Shown piece by piece: positions 1-7,639 of a stretch of 64,000 bases of DNA. Below the pieces are notes generated by a model. The model was not told the origin of the DNA. It was given only the letters and a program-made list of their open reading frames with translations, and did no database searches. The position numbers and the translations under genes were made by a program. The stretch comes from Bacillota bacterium (GTDB lineage: Bacteria; Bacillota; Sulfobacillia; JAJYWN01). The DNA is taken from the NCBI GenBank assembly GCA_021791495.1, contig JAJYWN010000056.1:1-64000 (forward strand), read 5' to 3'. Each line of letters begins with the position of its first letter. Positions within the stretch are counted from its first letter, which is position 1.

Positions 1-181
1 GACCCCCGCCACCGACCTCTTCGGCCACTAGGGCTCCGGCGCTGTCGAAATTCGGATCGAGCAGGAACATATGCCAGAACCGCTCCTTCGTAATCTGGTC
101 CTTGGGCAAGCAGCGGTTCCACAGGGCGACCACCGGACCGAGGTCACCGGCACCGAAAGGGCGGATGTGCAGTTCAGACAT
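1..181 (-). CDS. GNAT-family N-acetyltransferase, N-terminal part (runs off left edge)
   Basis: Read leftwards from an ATG at 181, an open frame of 60 codons reaches the window edge. It begins MSELHIRPFGAGDLGPVVAL and continues with a tryptophan and NRCLPKDQITKERFWHMF. This is the strand-helix opening typical of GCN5-related N-acetyltransferases, which move an acetyl group from acetyl-CoA to an amine. An AGGAGG about 14 nt before the ATG supports the start. The acetyl-CoA-binding motif lies outside the window, so the substrate cannot be guessed. The family call rests on the N-terminus only. Confidence 0.6.
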   Translation of the reverse strand, partial: MSELHIRPFGAGDLGPVVALWNRCLPKDQITKERFWHMFLLDPNFDSAGALVAEEVGGGG

Positions 182-332
182 GTTTGGCGTCAAGCCTCCT
201 GCTCAACGGAGTAAGGCTGCAGACGCGGCATATTTACCCTTTCGACAACAGATTTCCTCTAGACCAGCCGACCTGATACGAAGAACCGGCCGCACGCCCC
301 TCTGACTTCGCGTGCCTGGCGACCGTACTGAA

Positions 333-397
333 GGGGGGTGTCAAATTTCGCCGACACCTTAGCACGCCCACCTGTCAAATTCCTTATACACCCCTCC
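333..397. repeat. Quasi-palindromic repeat unit, copy 1
   Basis: The unit starts GGGGGGTGTCAAATTT and ends with AAATTCCTTATACACCCC followed by TCC, so its two ends are imperfect inverted complements. Reversed, the unit at 558-620 aligns along its whole length, including the inner GACACC-TTAG / GACACCC-TAAG part. The two units are therefore one repeat family in inverted orientation. They resemble paired transposon ends or a small non-autonomous element; no transposase lies between them. Confidence 0.6.
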
Positions 398-557
398 TTG
401 AGAGGATACCTATGGGGGTACGAAGAGACCTGGAATGGTGACACCGCGCAGTGAGATAATCTTCCCACAGCTTTGGTACCTGCGGTTTCCTTTTTGGGCC
501 ACAAACGCCCCCAACGCCTACCCCCAATCCACATCCTTGAAACCCGATTGGCGCGAC

Positions 558-620
558 GGGGGTGTATAGAGATTTTGAACGTGAGGGGCCTTAGGGTGTC
601 AAAAATTCTATACACCCCCC
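558..620. repeat. Quasi-palindromic repeat unit, copy 2 (inverted)
   Basis: The left arm GGGGGTGTATAGAGATTTT and the right arm AAAAATTCTATACACCCCC are near-perfect inverted complements. The unit as a whole is the inverted relative of 333-397. The GGGTGT...AATTTT.TGACACC layout recalls ends of some insertion sequences, but this is from memory and the family is not assigned. Confidence 0.6.
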
Positions 621-830
621 GGAAGACAAGGCAAAGGACGGTCTGAAAGAACTTCGTCGGCTGTCTGAACCGTCCGCCCGGGCCGTTTCAACTTCCACCG
701 CCAGCCCGCGCTTGTGTCGAAGGAGTGTGAAAGCTAATCCAAGAAGCAAGAGAGCGACAGCCAGCCAACGCGGACGCCGGCATCGTACCCTCAGGCAGGG
801 AAGCCGCAACGCCGCGGGAGGAGTTCAGAA

Positions 831-2510
831 ATGAGCCCATCGAGCCCGTTTGAGAAGATGAAGAACCTGTTCAAGGCCTACCAGACCCATACGGCCAACC
901 GCTTCCTATCACCGGTCCGCCGCATTGAGCGCATCGCGCCGCCCGCCGACCGGCGCGTGGTGGCCTTCGTCTTTGACAACGGGCCGACGGCCGGAGCGAC
1001 AGGCTCCGCCGCCGCCGGCAGAACCGCCGCCGCCACGGCGGGCGCCGGCACGGCCGCCGCCACCACCGCCGCCACCAGCGCCCGCGGCACCACCGAAGCC
1101 ATCCTCGCCGCCCTTGAAGCGCACGGCGCCCGCGCCACCTTCAACATCATCGGCACCACGGCCGAAAACTACCCCGACACCCAGGGGGAACCAGGCACTC
1201 CTCTCTGGAACGGCGTGAAATTCGACCACTACCCGGCCTTCGAACGTGACGCCGAGGGCGGGGCCGTGAACCAGCCCGACCTCGTCCGCCGCCTAGTCGC
1301 CGGCGGGCACGAGCTGGCCAACCATTCCTACAGCCACGTGCCCTTCGGCCGCCCCGCCGAGAGCGATCTGGCCTCGCGCGTTTGTCTGACGAACTCCACC
1401 CGCGCCCTGGACGACCTGCGGCTCCTACACAACTTCATCAGGGATAACTTCAGCGCTAGCGGCGCCGTGGACGGCGCCAACAGTACCGACGACGACGGCT
1501 ACGAGATGCGCCTGGCGCGCCCGCCGCGCGGCATCGACCGGACCTTGGACGGCAAAGACGCCTATTACATTTTCGCGGAGATGGGCTATAACTACTTGGC
1601 CGCCAGCTTCGATGGGGGCGGGTGGTGGCCATCGACCGGCAGTCACGCGGGCGACGTGGCGGCCATGGCGACGCCGGTGGAGGAGGCCTTGCGGGCGGAC
1701 GAGGGAGCCTTGAACGGCCAGATCATCCACCTGAACGACGGCTACGACCCATCGGGCAAGACACCGGTGGTGGATGCGCTGCCGCTTCAGCTTGAGGCCC
1801 TGCGGCGCGCCGGATACGAGATCGTGACCGTTTCGGAGTTGCTGGAAATCACGCCTTTCGCCGACCTGGCGCCCGACGACGAGGGCCAGGAGGCGGTGCG
1901 CGGGCTGCTGGCGGCGGGCCATGTCGTCGCCTACAAGAACAACACTTTCTTGCCGGACCGCGACCTATCGCTGGGCGAGCTGGCGGCGATGATGCTGCCG
2001 CGGCAGGTGTGGCGGGAAAGCGCCGAGACGCGGACGGCGTCGGCGGTGGCGGCGGCGCGGGCACGGGCCACGCAGCGCGGGGGGCGTGGCGGCCTTGGCC
2101 CCCGTGGCGGGGCCGGTGGCGTGCCGGGAGCGGCGAGTGGCACCGTAGACGGGCACCTTGACGACGCCTGGGAGGCGGCCACCGGGCGCGGTGGTATGTT
2201 CGGTCTGGGTGGCGGCTTCGGCGGAGGCGCGGGCGCCGGGGGTGGAGCGGCGGGCGGGCGCCCCGGCGACATGCGCCTGCGGGACGTGCGCCCGAGCCAC
2301 CCCTATTACGAGGCGATCCAGGCCGTCATCACGGCGGGACTGCGCGTGCCGGCCGGCCTCTATAAGCCCGACATGTTCGCCTCCCGCCAGTACGCCTTGG
2401 AGGCGCTGGCCGTGGTGACGGGGCACGAACCCCCGCGCCTGCGCGATCGCCACGGCATCAGCCGGCGCGAATTCGCCATTCAGTTGTGGCAGGCCATCGG
2501 CCGCAAATGA
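831..2510 (+). CDS. CE4/NodB-like polysaccharide deacetylase with C-terminal SLH-like repeats
   Basis: A 559-residue protein with the five NodB motifs of metal-dependent polysaccharide deacetylases: FDNGP (48-52), HSYSH (165-169), RPPRG (230-234), DGGGWW (261-266) and IIHLND (298-303). Motif 1 is normally FDDGP. The catalytic-base Asp49 is present, but the metal-binding second Asp is Asn50, so activity may be altered or lost. An Ala/Thr/Gly-rich insert (about 55-88) follows motif 1. Residues 344-395 and about 470-545 look like divergent SLH repeats with a Gly-rich linker between them, suggesting cell-wall attachment. No classical signal peptide is visible. A GGGAGGAG precedes the ATG. The likely substrate class is cell-wall or surface polysaccharide. 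Confidence 0.75.
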   Translation: MSPSSPFEKMKNLFKAYQTHTANRFLSPVRRIERIAPPADRRVVAFVFDNGPTAGATGSAAAGRTAAATAGAGTAAATTAATSARGTTEAILAALEAHGARATFNIIGTTAENYPDTQGEPGTPLWNGVKFDHYPAFERDAEGGAVNQPDLVRRLVAGGHELANHSYSHVPFGRPAESDLASRVCLTNSTRALDDLRLLHNFIRDNFSASGAVDGANSTDDDGYEMRLARPPRGIDRTLDGKDAYYIFAEMGYNYLAASFDGGGWWPSTGSHAGDVAAMATPVEEALRADEGALNGQIIHLNDGYDPSGKTPVVDALPLQLEALRRAGYEIVTVSELLEITPFADLAPDDEGQEAVRGLLAAGHVVAYKNNTFLPDRDLSLGELAAMMLPRQVWRESAETRTASAVAAARARATQRGGRGGLGPRGGAGGVPGAASGTVDGHLDDAWEAATGRGGMFGLGGGFGGGAGAGGGAAGGRPGDMRLRDVRPSHPYYEAIQAVITAGLRVPAGLYKPDMFASRQYALEALAVVTGHEPPRLRDRHGISRREFAIQLWQAIGRK

Positions 2511-2674
2511 GTCAATGGCGGGTAGAACAAAGCGGTCGCCTCCGGCGTAAGCAGGAGAGGCAAACACGACCGCTGTCGCACATGGCAGCGAACGGCCGCG
2601 AAAACGGCGACGAAAACGGCGACAGGTAGTTTCACAAACGGCGACTAACGCCGAGCAAGAGGGGGGTGTCCCGC

Positions 2675-3355
2675 ATGGTATCGGGACGTGGCACACATTC
2701 CAGTCTCTTCTTCGGATTCGTACTAATAGTATTGGGAGCAGTCTTCCTCCTTGGGAACTTCGGCTACCTCCCGCACCTCCGCGCGACCATGATCGTGGGG
2801 GCGGCGTTCGCCCTTGGCGGTCTGGCGTTTATCTTCGGATTCATCACTAACTCGCGGTCTTGGGGCCTGCTCATTCCCGGCTTCACCCTACTCGGGCTCG
2901 GAACCCTCATCGGGCTGGACTCCATCGCCCCCGGGGCGCAGCAGCTGTGGGGCGGGTCCATCTTCCTTGGCTCTATCGGCCTGGCCTTCCTGGCCGTCCT
3001 CCCCTTCCAGCACGGCCAATGGTGGCCCCTCATCCCCGCCGGCTCGCTGTTCACTTTGGCGACCGTGGCGGCACTCGGGACCCACAGGCTTGGCGGTGAC
3101 TACGCCGCCGCCGTCTTCTTCCTGGGGCTGGCGGCCACCTTCGTGCTGGTCTTCTTCTACGGCGAGGCGGCGCGCCTCACGCCGGCGGGCGCCAAGGCCG
3201 GCCTCGCGCCCACCCGCTGGGCCGTGATCCCGGCGGCATGCCTCGTCGGGCTCAGTTTCATCAGCTTCATCGGCTGGAGCCGATTCTTCAATGTCTTCTG
3301 GCCGGTGGCCCTCATCCTCGCCGGGTTGGCCATCCTCCTCGGGGGGCGGCGGTAG
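2675..3355 (+). CDS. Small polytopic membrane protein (LiaF-TM/DUF5668-like)
   Basis: A 226-residue, very hydrophobic protein with about seven to eight predicted membrane segments separated by short loops. The repeated pattern of 'FFGFVLIVLGAVFLLGN' at the start and 'VFWPVALILAGLAILLGG' at the end is typical of small LiaF-TM/DUF5668-type membrane domains. An upstream in-frame GTG at 2666 lies inside the Shine-Dalgarno AAGAGGGGGG, so the ATG at 2675 is the better start. The function is unknown; members of this class are sometimes tied to envelope-stress sensing, but nothing here shows that. Confidence 0.65.
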   Translation: MVSGRGTHSSLFFGFVLIVLGAVFLLGNFGYLPHLRATMIVGAAFALGGLAFIFGFITNSRSWGLLIPGFTLLGLGTLIGLDSIAPGAQQLWGGSIFLGSIGLAFLAVLPFQHGQWWPLIPAGSLFTLATVAALGTHRLGGDYAAAVFFLGLAATFVLVFFYGEAARLTPAGAKAGLAPTRWAVIPAACLVGLSFISFIGWSRFFNVFWPVALILAGLAILLGGRR

Positions 3356-3417
3356 GCTCGTCCAGCGGCAGCGGAGTTTGAGCCGCGAAACCGCAGAGGC
3401 GCTGGGGAGATGTGGCG

Positions 3418-4371
3418 ATGGACGAGCTTAGGACGATAGAGGTTTTCAAGGTCGACGCGTTCACCGACGACGCCTATGGTGGCAACCCGGCCGGCGTGGT
3501 CCCGCACGCCGACGGCCTGACCGAGGCCCAGATGCAGAAGGTTGCCCGGGAAATGAACCTCTCCGAGACCGCCTTCGTCATGGCGCCGACCGAGGCGGGC
3601 CGGGCCGTCGGCGCCGACGTCCGGGTCAGGTTCTTCACCCCGAAGACTGAGGTGGACTTATGCGGGCACGCGACCATCGGAACGTTTTTCCTTCTGGCCA
3701 GCGAGGGGCGGCTGGAGGGTCTGGGGCGACGGTTGGCGGGCGATCGCATTCAGACGATTCACCAGGAGACAAAGGCCGGGGTTCTGCCGGTCCACATTCA
3801 CTGGGCGGCGGGACCGCGCGTCGATCGTGTCATGATGGTCCAGGCGCCGCCACGTATCCTTGAGACCTATCTTCCGGACCAAGTCAGCCGGGTAGAGGCT
3901 ATCCTCGGTCTAGCCGGCGCCCTGGATCGGTCGTGGCCCGCGCAGGTACTGACCACCGGGTTGCCGTTCCTTGTCGTGCCTGTCGTCTCCCGCGAAAAGC
4001 TGTTCGGCCTCCGGCCCGACATGTCGGCCGTCGCCGAGTTCTGCCAGCGGGCAGGCCTCATCGGTATTCACGCTTTTGCGCGCGAAACCATCAGCTCGGC
4101 CGCCACGGCCCACGCCCGCATGTTCGCCCCGGCCGTCGGCATCCCAGAGGAGTCGGCCACGGGGACGGCCGGCGGGTGCCTTGGGGCGTACCTGGTGCTG
4201 AACGGCTACGTCGCGCCCGGCACGCCAATGCTCTTGGAGCAGGGCCATATCCTTGGCCGGCCCAGCAGCATCCACGTGGAAGTGGCGCCGGCAGGCGCAT
4301 ATTTCGAAGTGCACGTCGGCGGCCGGGCCGTCACCACCTTGCGCGGCCAGATGCTCATCCCGTCGCCGTAG
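3418..4371 (+). CDS. PhzF-family isomerase/epimerase
   Basis: A 317-residue cytoplasmic protein of the PhzF / diaminopimelate-epimerase fold. Visible landmarks are the N-terminal VDAFTDDAYGGNPAGVV, the MNLSETAFV segment whose Glu (residue 50) is the conserved acid, FTPKTEVDLCGHATIG at about 74-88, and the C-terminal ESATGTAGGCLGAYL. The length matches the family. PhzF proteins isomerise or epimerise small metabolites; the substrate here is unknown, and no phenazine genes are nearby. The ATG at 3418 has GGGGAGA eight bases before it; an in-frame GTG two codons earlier is less well spaced. Confidence 0.88.
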   Translation: MDELRTIEVFKVDAFTDDAYGGNPAGVVPHADGLTEAQMQKVAREMNLSETAFVMAPTEAGRAVGADVRVRFFTPKTEVDLCGHATIGTFFLLASEGRLEGLGRRLAGDRIQTIHQETKAGVLPVHIHWAAGPRVDRVMMVQAPPRILETYLPDQVSRVEAILGLAGALDRSWPAQVLTTGLPFLVVPVVSREKLFGLRPDMSAVAEFCQRAGLIGIHAFARETISSAATAHARMFAPAVGIPEESATGTAGGCLGAYLVLNGYVAPGTPMLLEQGHILGRPSSIHVEVAPAGAYFEVHVGGRAVTTLRGQMLIPSP

Positions 4372-4387
4372 GGCGCTTTCCGTCGCC

Positions 4388-4494
4388 TCAGAGCACCTCC
4401 ACGGAAGGGACATCACCGTAGTCGACACCCATCAGATCGCAGGCACGACGAAACCGGAGTTCGTCGGAGCCGCTGAAGAGCATGGATGGGCGAG
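4388..4494 (-). pseudogene. 3'-end remnant of the cassette PD-(D/E)xK gene (B-type)
   Basis: The last about 35 codons before a TGA encode RPSMLF followed by SDELRFRRACDLMGV and a short tail. This matches the C-terminus of the intact protein at 12734-13654 (RPFMLF...SDELRFRRACDLMGV). Upstream the similarity stops abruptly, so the start, zinc site and nuclease-like motif are missing. It begins 17 bp after the PhzF gene stop, in convergent orientation, and is one of three such remnants in the window. Confidence 0.75.
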
Positions 4495-4585
4495 GTGAGC
4501 GAGATGGGTGAGATGAACGAGACCGCCTTGTATTTGTCCATTGGCATTCTCCGCAATCGCCAGTTCTTAGCACTCATGGACGACG

Positions 4586-4732
4586 AAAATGATAGGAATT
4601 GGCATTGACAGAATTCGGCAGGCTGTTTTCCGCCAAAGTTTAGCAGGTGACAGCCCGGACCCGCCAGTTTTTGGTGTTTTTCGGCCTCCCGAAAGGCTCA
4701 GCCGAGGCCGGAATGCTAATTCCTATCATTTT
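4586..4732. repeat. Small inverted-repeat element (MITE-like, about 147 bp)
   Basis: The ends 4586-4606 and 4712-4732 are inverted copies matching at 20 of 21 positions (core AAAATGATAGGAATT). The interior holds a second stem, CGGCCTC...GAGGCCG, and no coding frame. The size and structure fit a miniature inverted-repeat element. No target-site duplication is obvious, and a structured non-coding RNA is the main alternative. Confidence 0.55.
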
Positions 4733-4952
4733 GAACAAGGGGTACCGCTAGATTCTTGCGGTTCCATCGGGAACGGGAGCGGGCGCGCAGGCGGGGGGGA
4801 TGGCCTAAGCTCAAGAGGGGGATGGCCAGAGCTCAGGCGGGACGAGGGCTGAGGCCCAGGTGGGACGAGTGTGCAGAGACTGGGAGGACATTTGGCGGAC
4901 TGAGCCTAAAGATTCCACCATACGACACACGTCTTGTGCGGGAGGTCGAGAG
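4733..4952. other. Purine-rich leader before the sulfotransferase-like gene
   Basis: This stretch contains degenerate direct repeats of a GGGGATGGCC(T/A)(A/G)AGCTCA type between about 4795 and 4880, followed by the Shine-Dalgarno of the next gene. Frames through it lack convincing protein features, so upstream start codons for the following gene were not accepted. Confidence 0.35.
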
Positions 4953-7091
4953 ATGGCGGGCGGAGGCAGAAGCTACATGAGTGGAAACCGCGGCCGGGTG
5001 GCGCGGCGGCCCGCCCTCTCGGTGGCTTGGGTGGTCCTGGTGATCTTGGTAACCTTGGTGGCGTCGGTCTCACTATCAATCTGGCCCGCAGCTAGTTTGC
5101 CTGTTCTGGCCGCGCCGCCCACGTCGACGGCTCCGCCCACGTCGACAGCTCCGCCCACTTCGACAGTGACACTCGCGTCGACACCGGCGCCGGCCATCAC
5201 CGTACTGGTGGACGGGGTTCCCTTGAAAGTCGACGTGGCGCCGGTGATCGAGAACGACCGCACGCTCGTCCCCTTGCGGGCGATCATGGAGGCGTTGGGC
5301 GCCACCATGTACTGGGACCCCTACACGAAGACGGTGACCGCCACCAAGGGTGACGTCGTCGTCTACCTGACGGTCGGGACGAGGGTGGCCTACATCGGAC
5401 AGCGGCCGGTCCTCCTTGATGTGGCGGCCAAGATCATCAGCGACCGCACCATGGTCCCGCTGCGCTTCATCAGCGAGGCGGTAGGGGCACAGGTTGGGTG
5501 GAACGGCGTCACGCGGACAGTGACGGTGACGTCGCCCACGGCGCTGGCCGGGAACACGGCGTCGGGCCAGGGCACGTCGTCGGGTCAGACTGGTCAGACT
5601 GCTCCGCCAGCAGGGACCACGGCGGGCCAGGGCACATCGAGCACCACGTCGGCTGGTAGCGGTAGCGGCGCCGGCGCCACCGCGGGCACCACGACTCCGT
5701 CGCTGCCCCCCGACCCCGTCTCCGGCGTCACCGTCGTCTTCGCCTATGACGGCAAGGTCACCTTGACCTGGAACCCCAGCGCCGCGCTGGATCTGACCGG
5801 CTACAACATCTACGTCTCGACCACCCCCCTGACCGACGTCACCGGCTTGATTCCGGCTCAGGTGATTAACGACTGGTCCGCGACCAGCGCCCATGTCGCC
5901 GGTCTCAATGTCGACATTCCCTACTACTTCGCCGTCACCGCCCTTGGGGCGAGAAGCGGCGAGAACAAGTACGTCGGCCTTGGCACCACCGCCACGACCT
6001 CGGCCACGGCGCCCGCCGTAACCGCCGGCGCCGCCACCGCCATAGCCGCCGGCCCCGCAGAACTGCCGCGCGGCACCCCCGACCCAGCCTTCGCCGTGGC
6101 CGCCTACCGCGCCGACCTAGCCTCGCCCGGCACCACCCTGCTCGCCGATACCCACGACCCCGACCACCCCCGCCTCGTCGAAGTGAACATGTTGGGAGAG
6201 GTCGTGTGGCAGTGGACCGTCCCCGCAGCCTTGCGCAGTTTCGTCCATCCCGGTTTCGATGCCGAGTACCTACCGGCCGCCGCTACGGCCGCCGCTTCGG
6301 CCGCCGCAACAGCCGCCGGGCAGGCGGGAGCGGCGGGAGCGCCGGGAGCGCCGGGAGCGCCAGCGGAACCCCACATCCTAACCGTCCTCCCCGGCTATGG
6401 CGTGCTGGAGCTGGACCGCGGCGGGAAGGTGGTCTGGTCCTACCTTGACGCCAAGGTCTCACACAACGCCGAGCGGCTGGCGAACGGCAATACCTTGGTG
6501 GTGTTCGGGAATAACGACACCATCGACGACGCCCAGGTGAAGGAAGTGGACCCGCAGGGCAAGGTCGTCTGGTCTTGGTTCGCGCGGAATTCCTTCGATA
6601 AGGAACCGTACAAGGGCGTGTTCGCCGACGGCTGGACGCACACCAATGCCGCCATCCGCCTGGAGAACGGTAACACCCTTATTGGCCTGCGGAACTTCAA
6701 CATCCTGGCCGAAGTCGACACCACTGGGGCGGTGGTGCGGACCATTGGCGACGGGTTTTTCAACTCCCCCTATGACCCCGAAGTGCTGGCGAGCGGCCAC
6801 CTCATGCTGGCGAATCAGCTGTCGCCGCGCGGCCACCAGGCCGCCGAGTTCGACCTGACGACAGGGCGGATCGTCTGGACGTACACCATGCAAGAGCTGC
6901 CCATGCGCGATGCCGACCGCCTGCCGAACGGCAACGTCCTCATGACCACCGCGACCCGGATCCTTGAGGTCACCCCCGACCAGCGCGTCGTGTGGGACTT
7001 CCGCTTGAACGGGGTGCAGTTCACCGACCAGCGCCAGGCCGTGGAGCGCGGGTTCTCCCAGGCGCAGCGCATCGGGGCCGGCGGGAGGTAG
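4953..7091 (+). CDS. Secreted arylsulfotransferase-like beta-propeller with stalk and FN3 domains
   Basis: A 712-residue protein. An Arg-rich N-terminus and hydrophobic segment (about 21-50) act as signal or anchor, followed by a PPTSTA tandem-repeat linker. Residues about 82-193 form a copper-amine-oxidase-N-like stalk domain with the paired 'NDRTLVPLR' and 'SDRTMVPLRF' motifs. A fibronectin-III-like module spans about 256-345. The C-terminal about 335 residues carry repeated 'G.VVW.W' and 'ERLANGNTLV' blades with WTHTN, as in the ASST-type arylsulfotransferase propeller, which moves sulfate between phenolic compounds outside the membrane. GGAGGT six bases before the ATG fixes the start. Ala/Gly-rich tracts interrupt the propeller near its beginning. 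The sulfotransfer substrate is unknown. Confidence 0.75.
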   Translation: MAGGGRSYMSGNRGRVARRPALSVAWVVLVILVTLVASVSLSIWPAASLPVLAAPPTSTAPPTSTAPPTSTVTLASTPAPAITVLVDGVPLKVDVAPVIENDRTLVPLRAIMEALGATMYWDPYTKTVTATKGDVVVYLTVGTRVAYIGQRPVLLDVAAKIISDRTMVPLRFISEAVGAQVGWNGVTRTVTVTSPTALAGNTASGQGTSSGQTGQTAPPAGTTAGQGTSSTTSAGSGSGAGATAGTTTPSLPPDPVSGVTVVFAYDGKVTLTWNPSAALDLTGYNIYVSTTPLTDVTGLIPAQVINDWSATSAHVAGLNVDIPYYFAVTALGARSGENKYVGLGTTATTSATAPAVTAGAATAIAAGPAELPRGTPDPAFAVAAYRADLASPGTTLLADTHDPDHPRLVEVNMLGEVVWQWTVPAALRSFVHPGFDAEYLPAAATAAASAAATAAGQAGAAGAPGAPGAPAEPHILTVLPGYGVLELDRGGKVVWSYLDAKVSHNAERLANGNTLVVFGNNDTIDDAQVKEVDPQGKVVWSWFARNSFDKEPYKGVFADGWTHTNAAIRLENGNTLIGLRNFNILAEVDTTGAVVRTIGDGFFNSPYDPEVLASGHLMLANQLSPRGHQAAEFDLTTGRIVWTYTMQELPMRDADRLPNGNVLMTTATRILEVTPDQRVVWDFRLNGVQFTDQRQAVERGFSQAQRIGAGGR
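5115..5168 (+). repeat. 18-bp coding tandem repeat, three units
   Basis: Three consecutive units of the form CCGCCCACGTCGACGGCT encode PPTSTA repeats. They make a Pro/Thr-rich spacer between the membrane segment and the stalk domain of the sulfotransferase-like protein. Confidence 0.8.
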
Positions 7092-7096
7092 CGGAC

Positions 7097-7162
7097 TCAG
7101 CTCAAGGTTGGGACGGTGGCGGCGTCAACCCCGAATAGGGCGCACGCGTGGAGGAAGCGCGC
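7097..7162 (-). pseudogene. 3'-end remnant of the cassette PD-(D/E)xK gene (A-type)
   Basis: Twenty-one codons before a TGA encode RFLHACALFGVDAATVPTLS, identical to the tail of the broken copy at 12268 and close to the tail of the intact protein at 7640-8560. It starts 6 bp after the stop of the sulfotransferase-like gene, convergent to it. Beyond this short match the sequence turns into a pyrimidine-rich run, so everything but the extreme 3' end is lost. Confidence 0.75.
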
Positions 7163-7247
7163 GGCCCCTCCACCCTCCACCCTTCACCCTTCACCCTTCA
7201 CATTGACAGTCGGCGAGTCGAAAACCCGGATGCTGACCGTTTAGTCA

Positions 7248-7351
7248 CCATCCGGAAACCCGGATAGATTAGGTAGTTATGTAACCTGCGCCCTCCGCTA
7301 CGGAGCGTTTGCCTTTGCCGGAGGAGGGGAAGTATCCGGGTTTCCGGATGG
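7248..7351. repeat. Perfect 19-bp inverted repeat with 66-bp loop
   Basis: The arm CCATCCGGAAACCCGGATA at 7248-7266 is exactly complementary to 7333-7351. The loop contains a smaller hairpin, CTCCGCTACGGAG. Related CCGGAAAA/AACCCGGA pieces flank it on both sides (7220s and 7370s), suggesting a larger degraded element. It may be a small mobile element or a structured RNA. Confidence 0.6.
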
Positions 7352-7546
7352 TCTGGCGCTCTCCAGTGTCCGGAAAACCGACCAATCACCCGTGGACTTT
7401 GTGCTGTCTGGTCACAATCCCGCAAACCGGCGGGTTGCATGACAGCTTTCACACCCCGCGCGGGTCCGCCCACCAATCGTGGCCTCCAGGTTCCGCGAAG
7501 GGAAGAGGGATAGGAAGAGACGGTCGAAACGGGTGGAAGGGTAGAA

Positions 7547-7630
7547 GTGAGCAGGGGAGTGAGCAGGAGAGTGAGCAGGAGAGTGAGCAGGGGAATGGGC
7601 AGGGGAGTGGGCAAGGGAATGGGCAGGGGA
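7547..7630. repeat. 12-bp tandem repeat, seven units
   Basis: Seven back-to-back degenerate copies of GTGAGCAGGRGA / ATGGGCAGGGGA fill 84 bp, ending 10 bp from the stop codon of the cassette gene at 7640. It is purely repetitive and shows no protein logic. Confidence 0.8.
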
Positions 7631-7639
7631 CAGAGCGAT

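Larger units (their letters stand above)
182..830. other. Gene-free stretch with two related quasi-palindromic repeats
   Basis: Between the divergent acetyltransferase and deacetylase genes no frame looks coding. The stretch holds two related hairpin-forming units at 333-397 and 558-620, about 160 bp apart and facing each other. Apart from these and the Shine-Dalgarno of the next gene, no promoter or RNA gene could be recognised. Confidence 0.5.
7163..7639. other. Gene-free stretch with inverted repeat and 12-bp tandem repeat
   Basis: No coding frame is convincing. The stretch holds a CACCCTTCACC-rich run next to the 7097 remnant, a perfect 19-bp inverted repeat (7248-7266 / 7333-7351) and seven 12-bp tandem units that end just before the stop codon of the 7640 gene. 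Confidence 0.5.

Noticed and set aside
333-620. A complete insertion sequence between the paired quasi-palindromes
   Set aside because: Only about 160 bp lie between the units and no transposase frame is present.
7547-7630. Short regular repeats as a possible CRISPR array
   Set aside because: Units are 12 bp, back to back and without spacers; there are no cas genes in the window.
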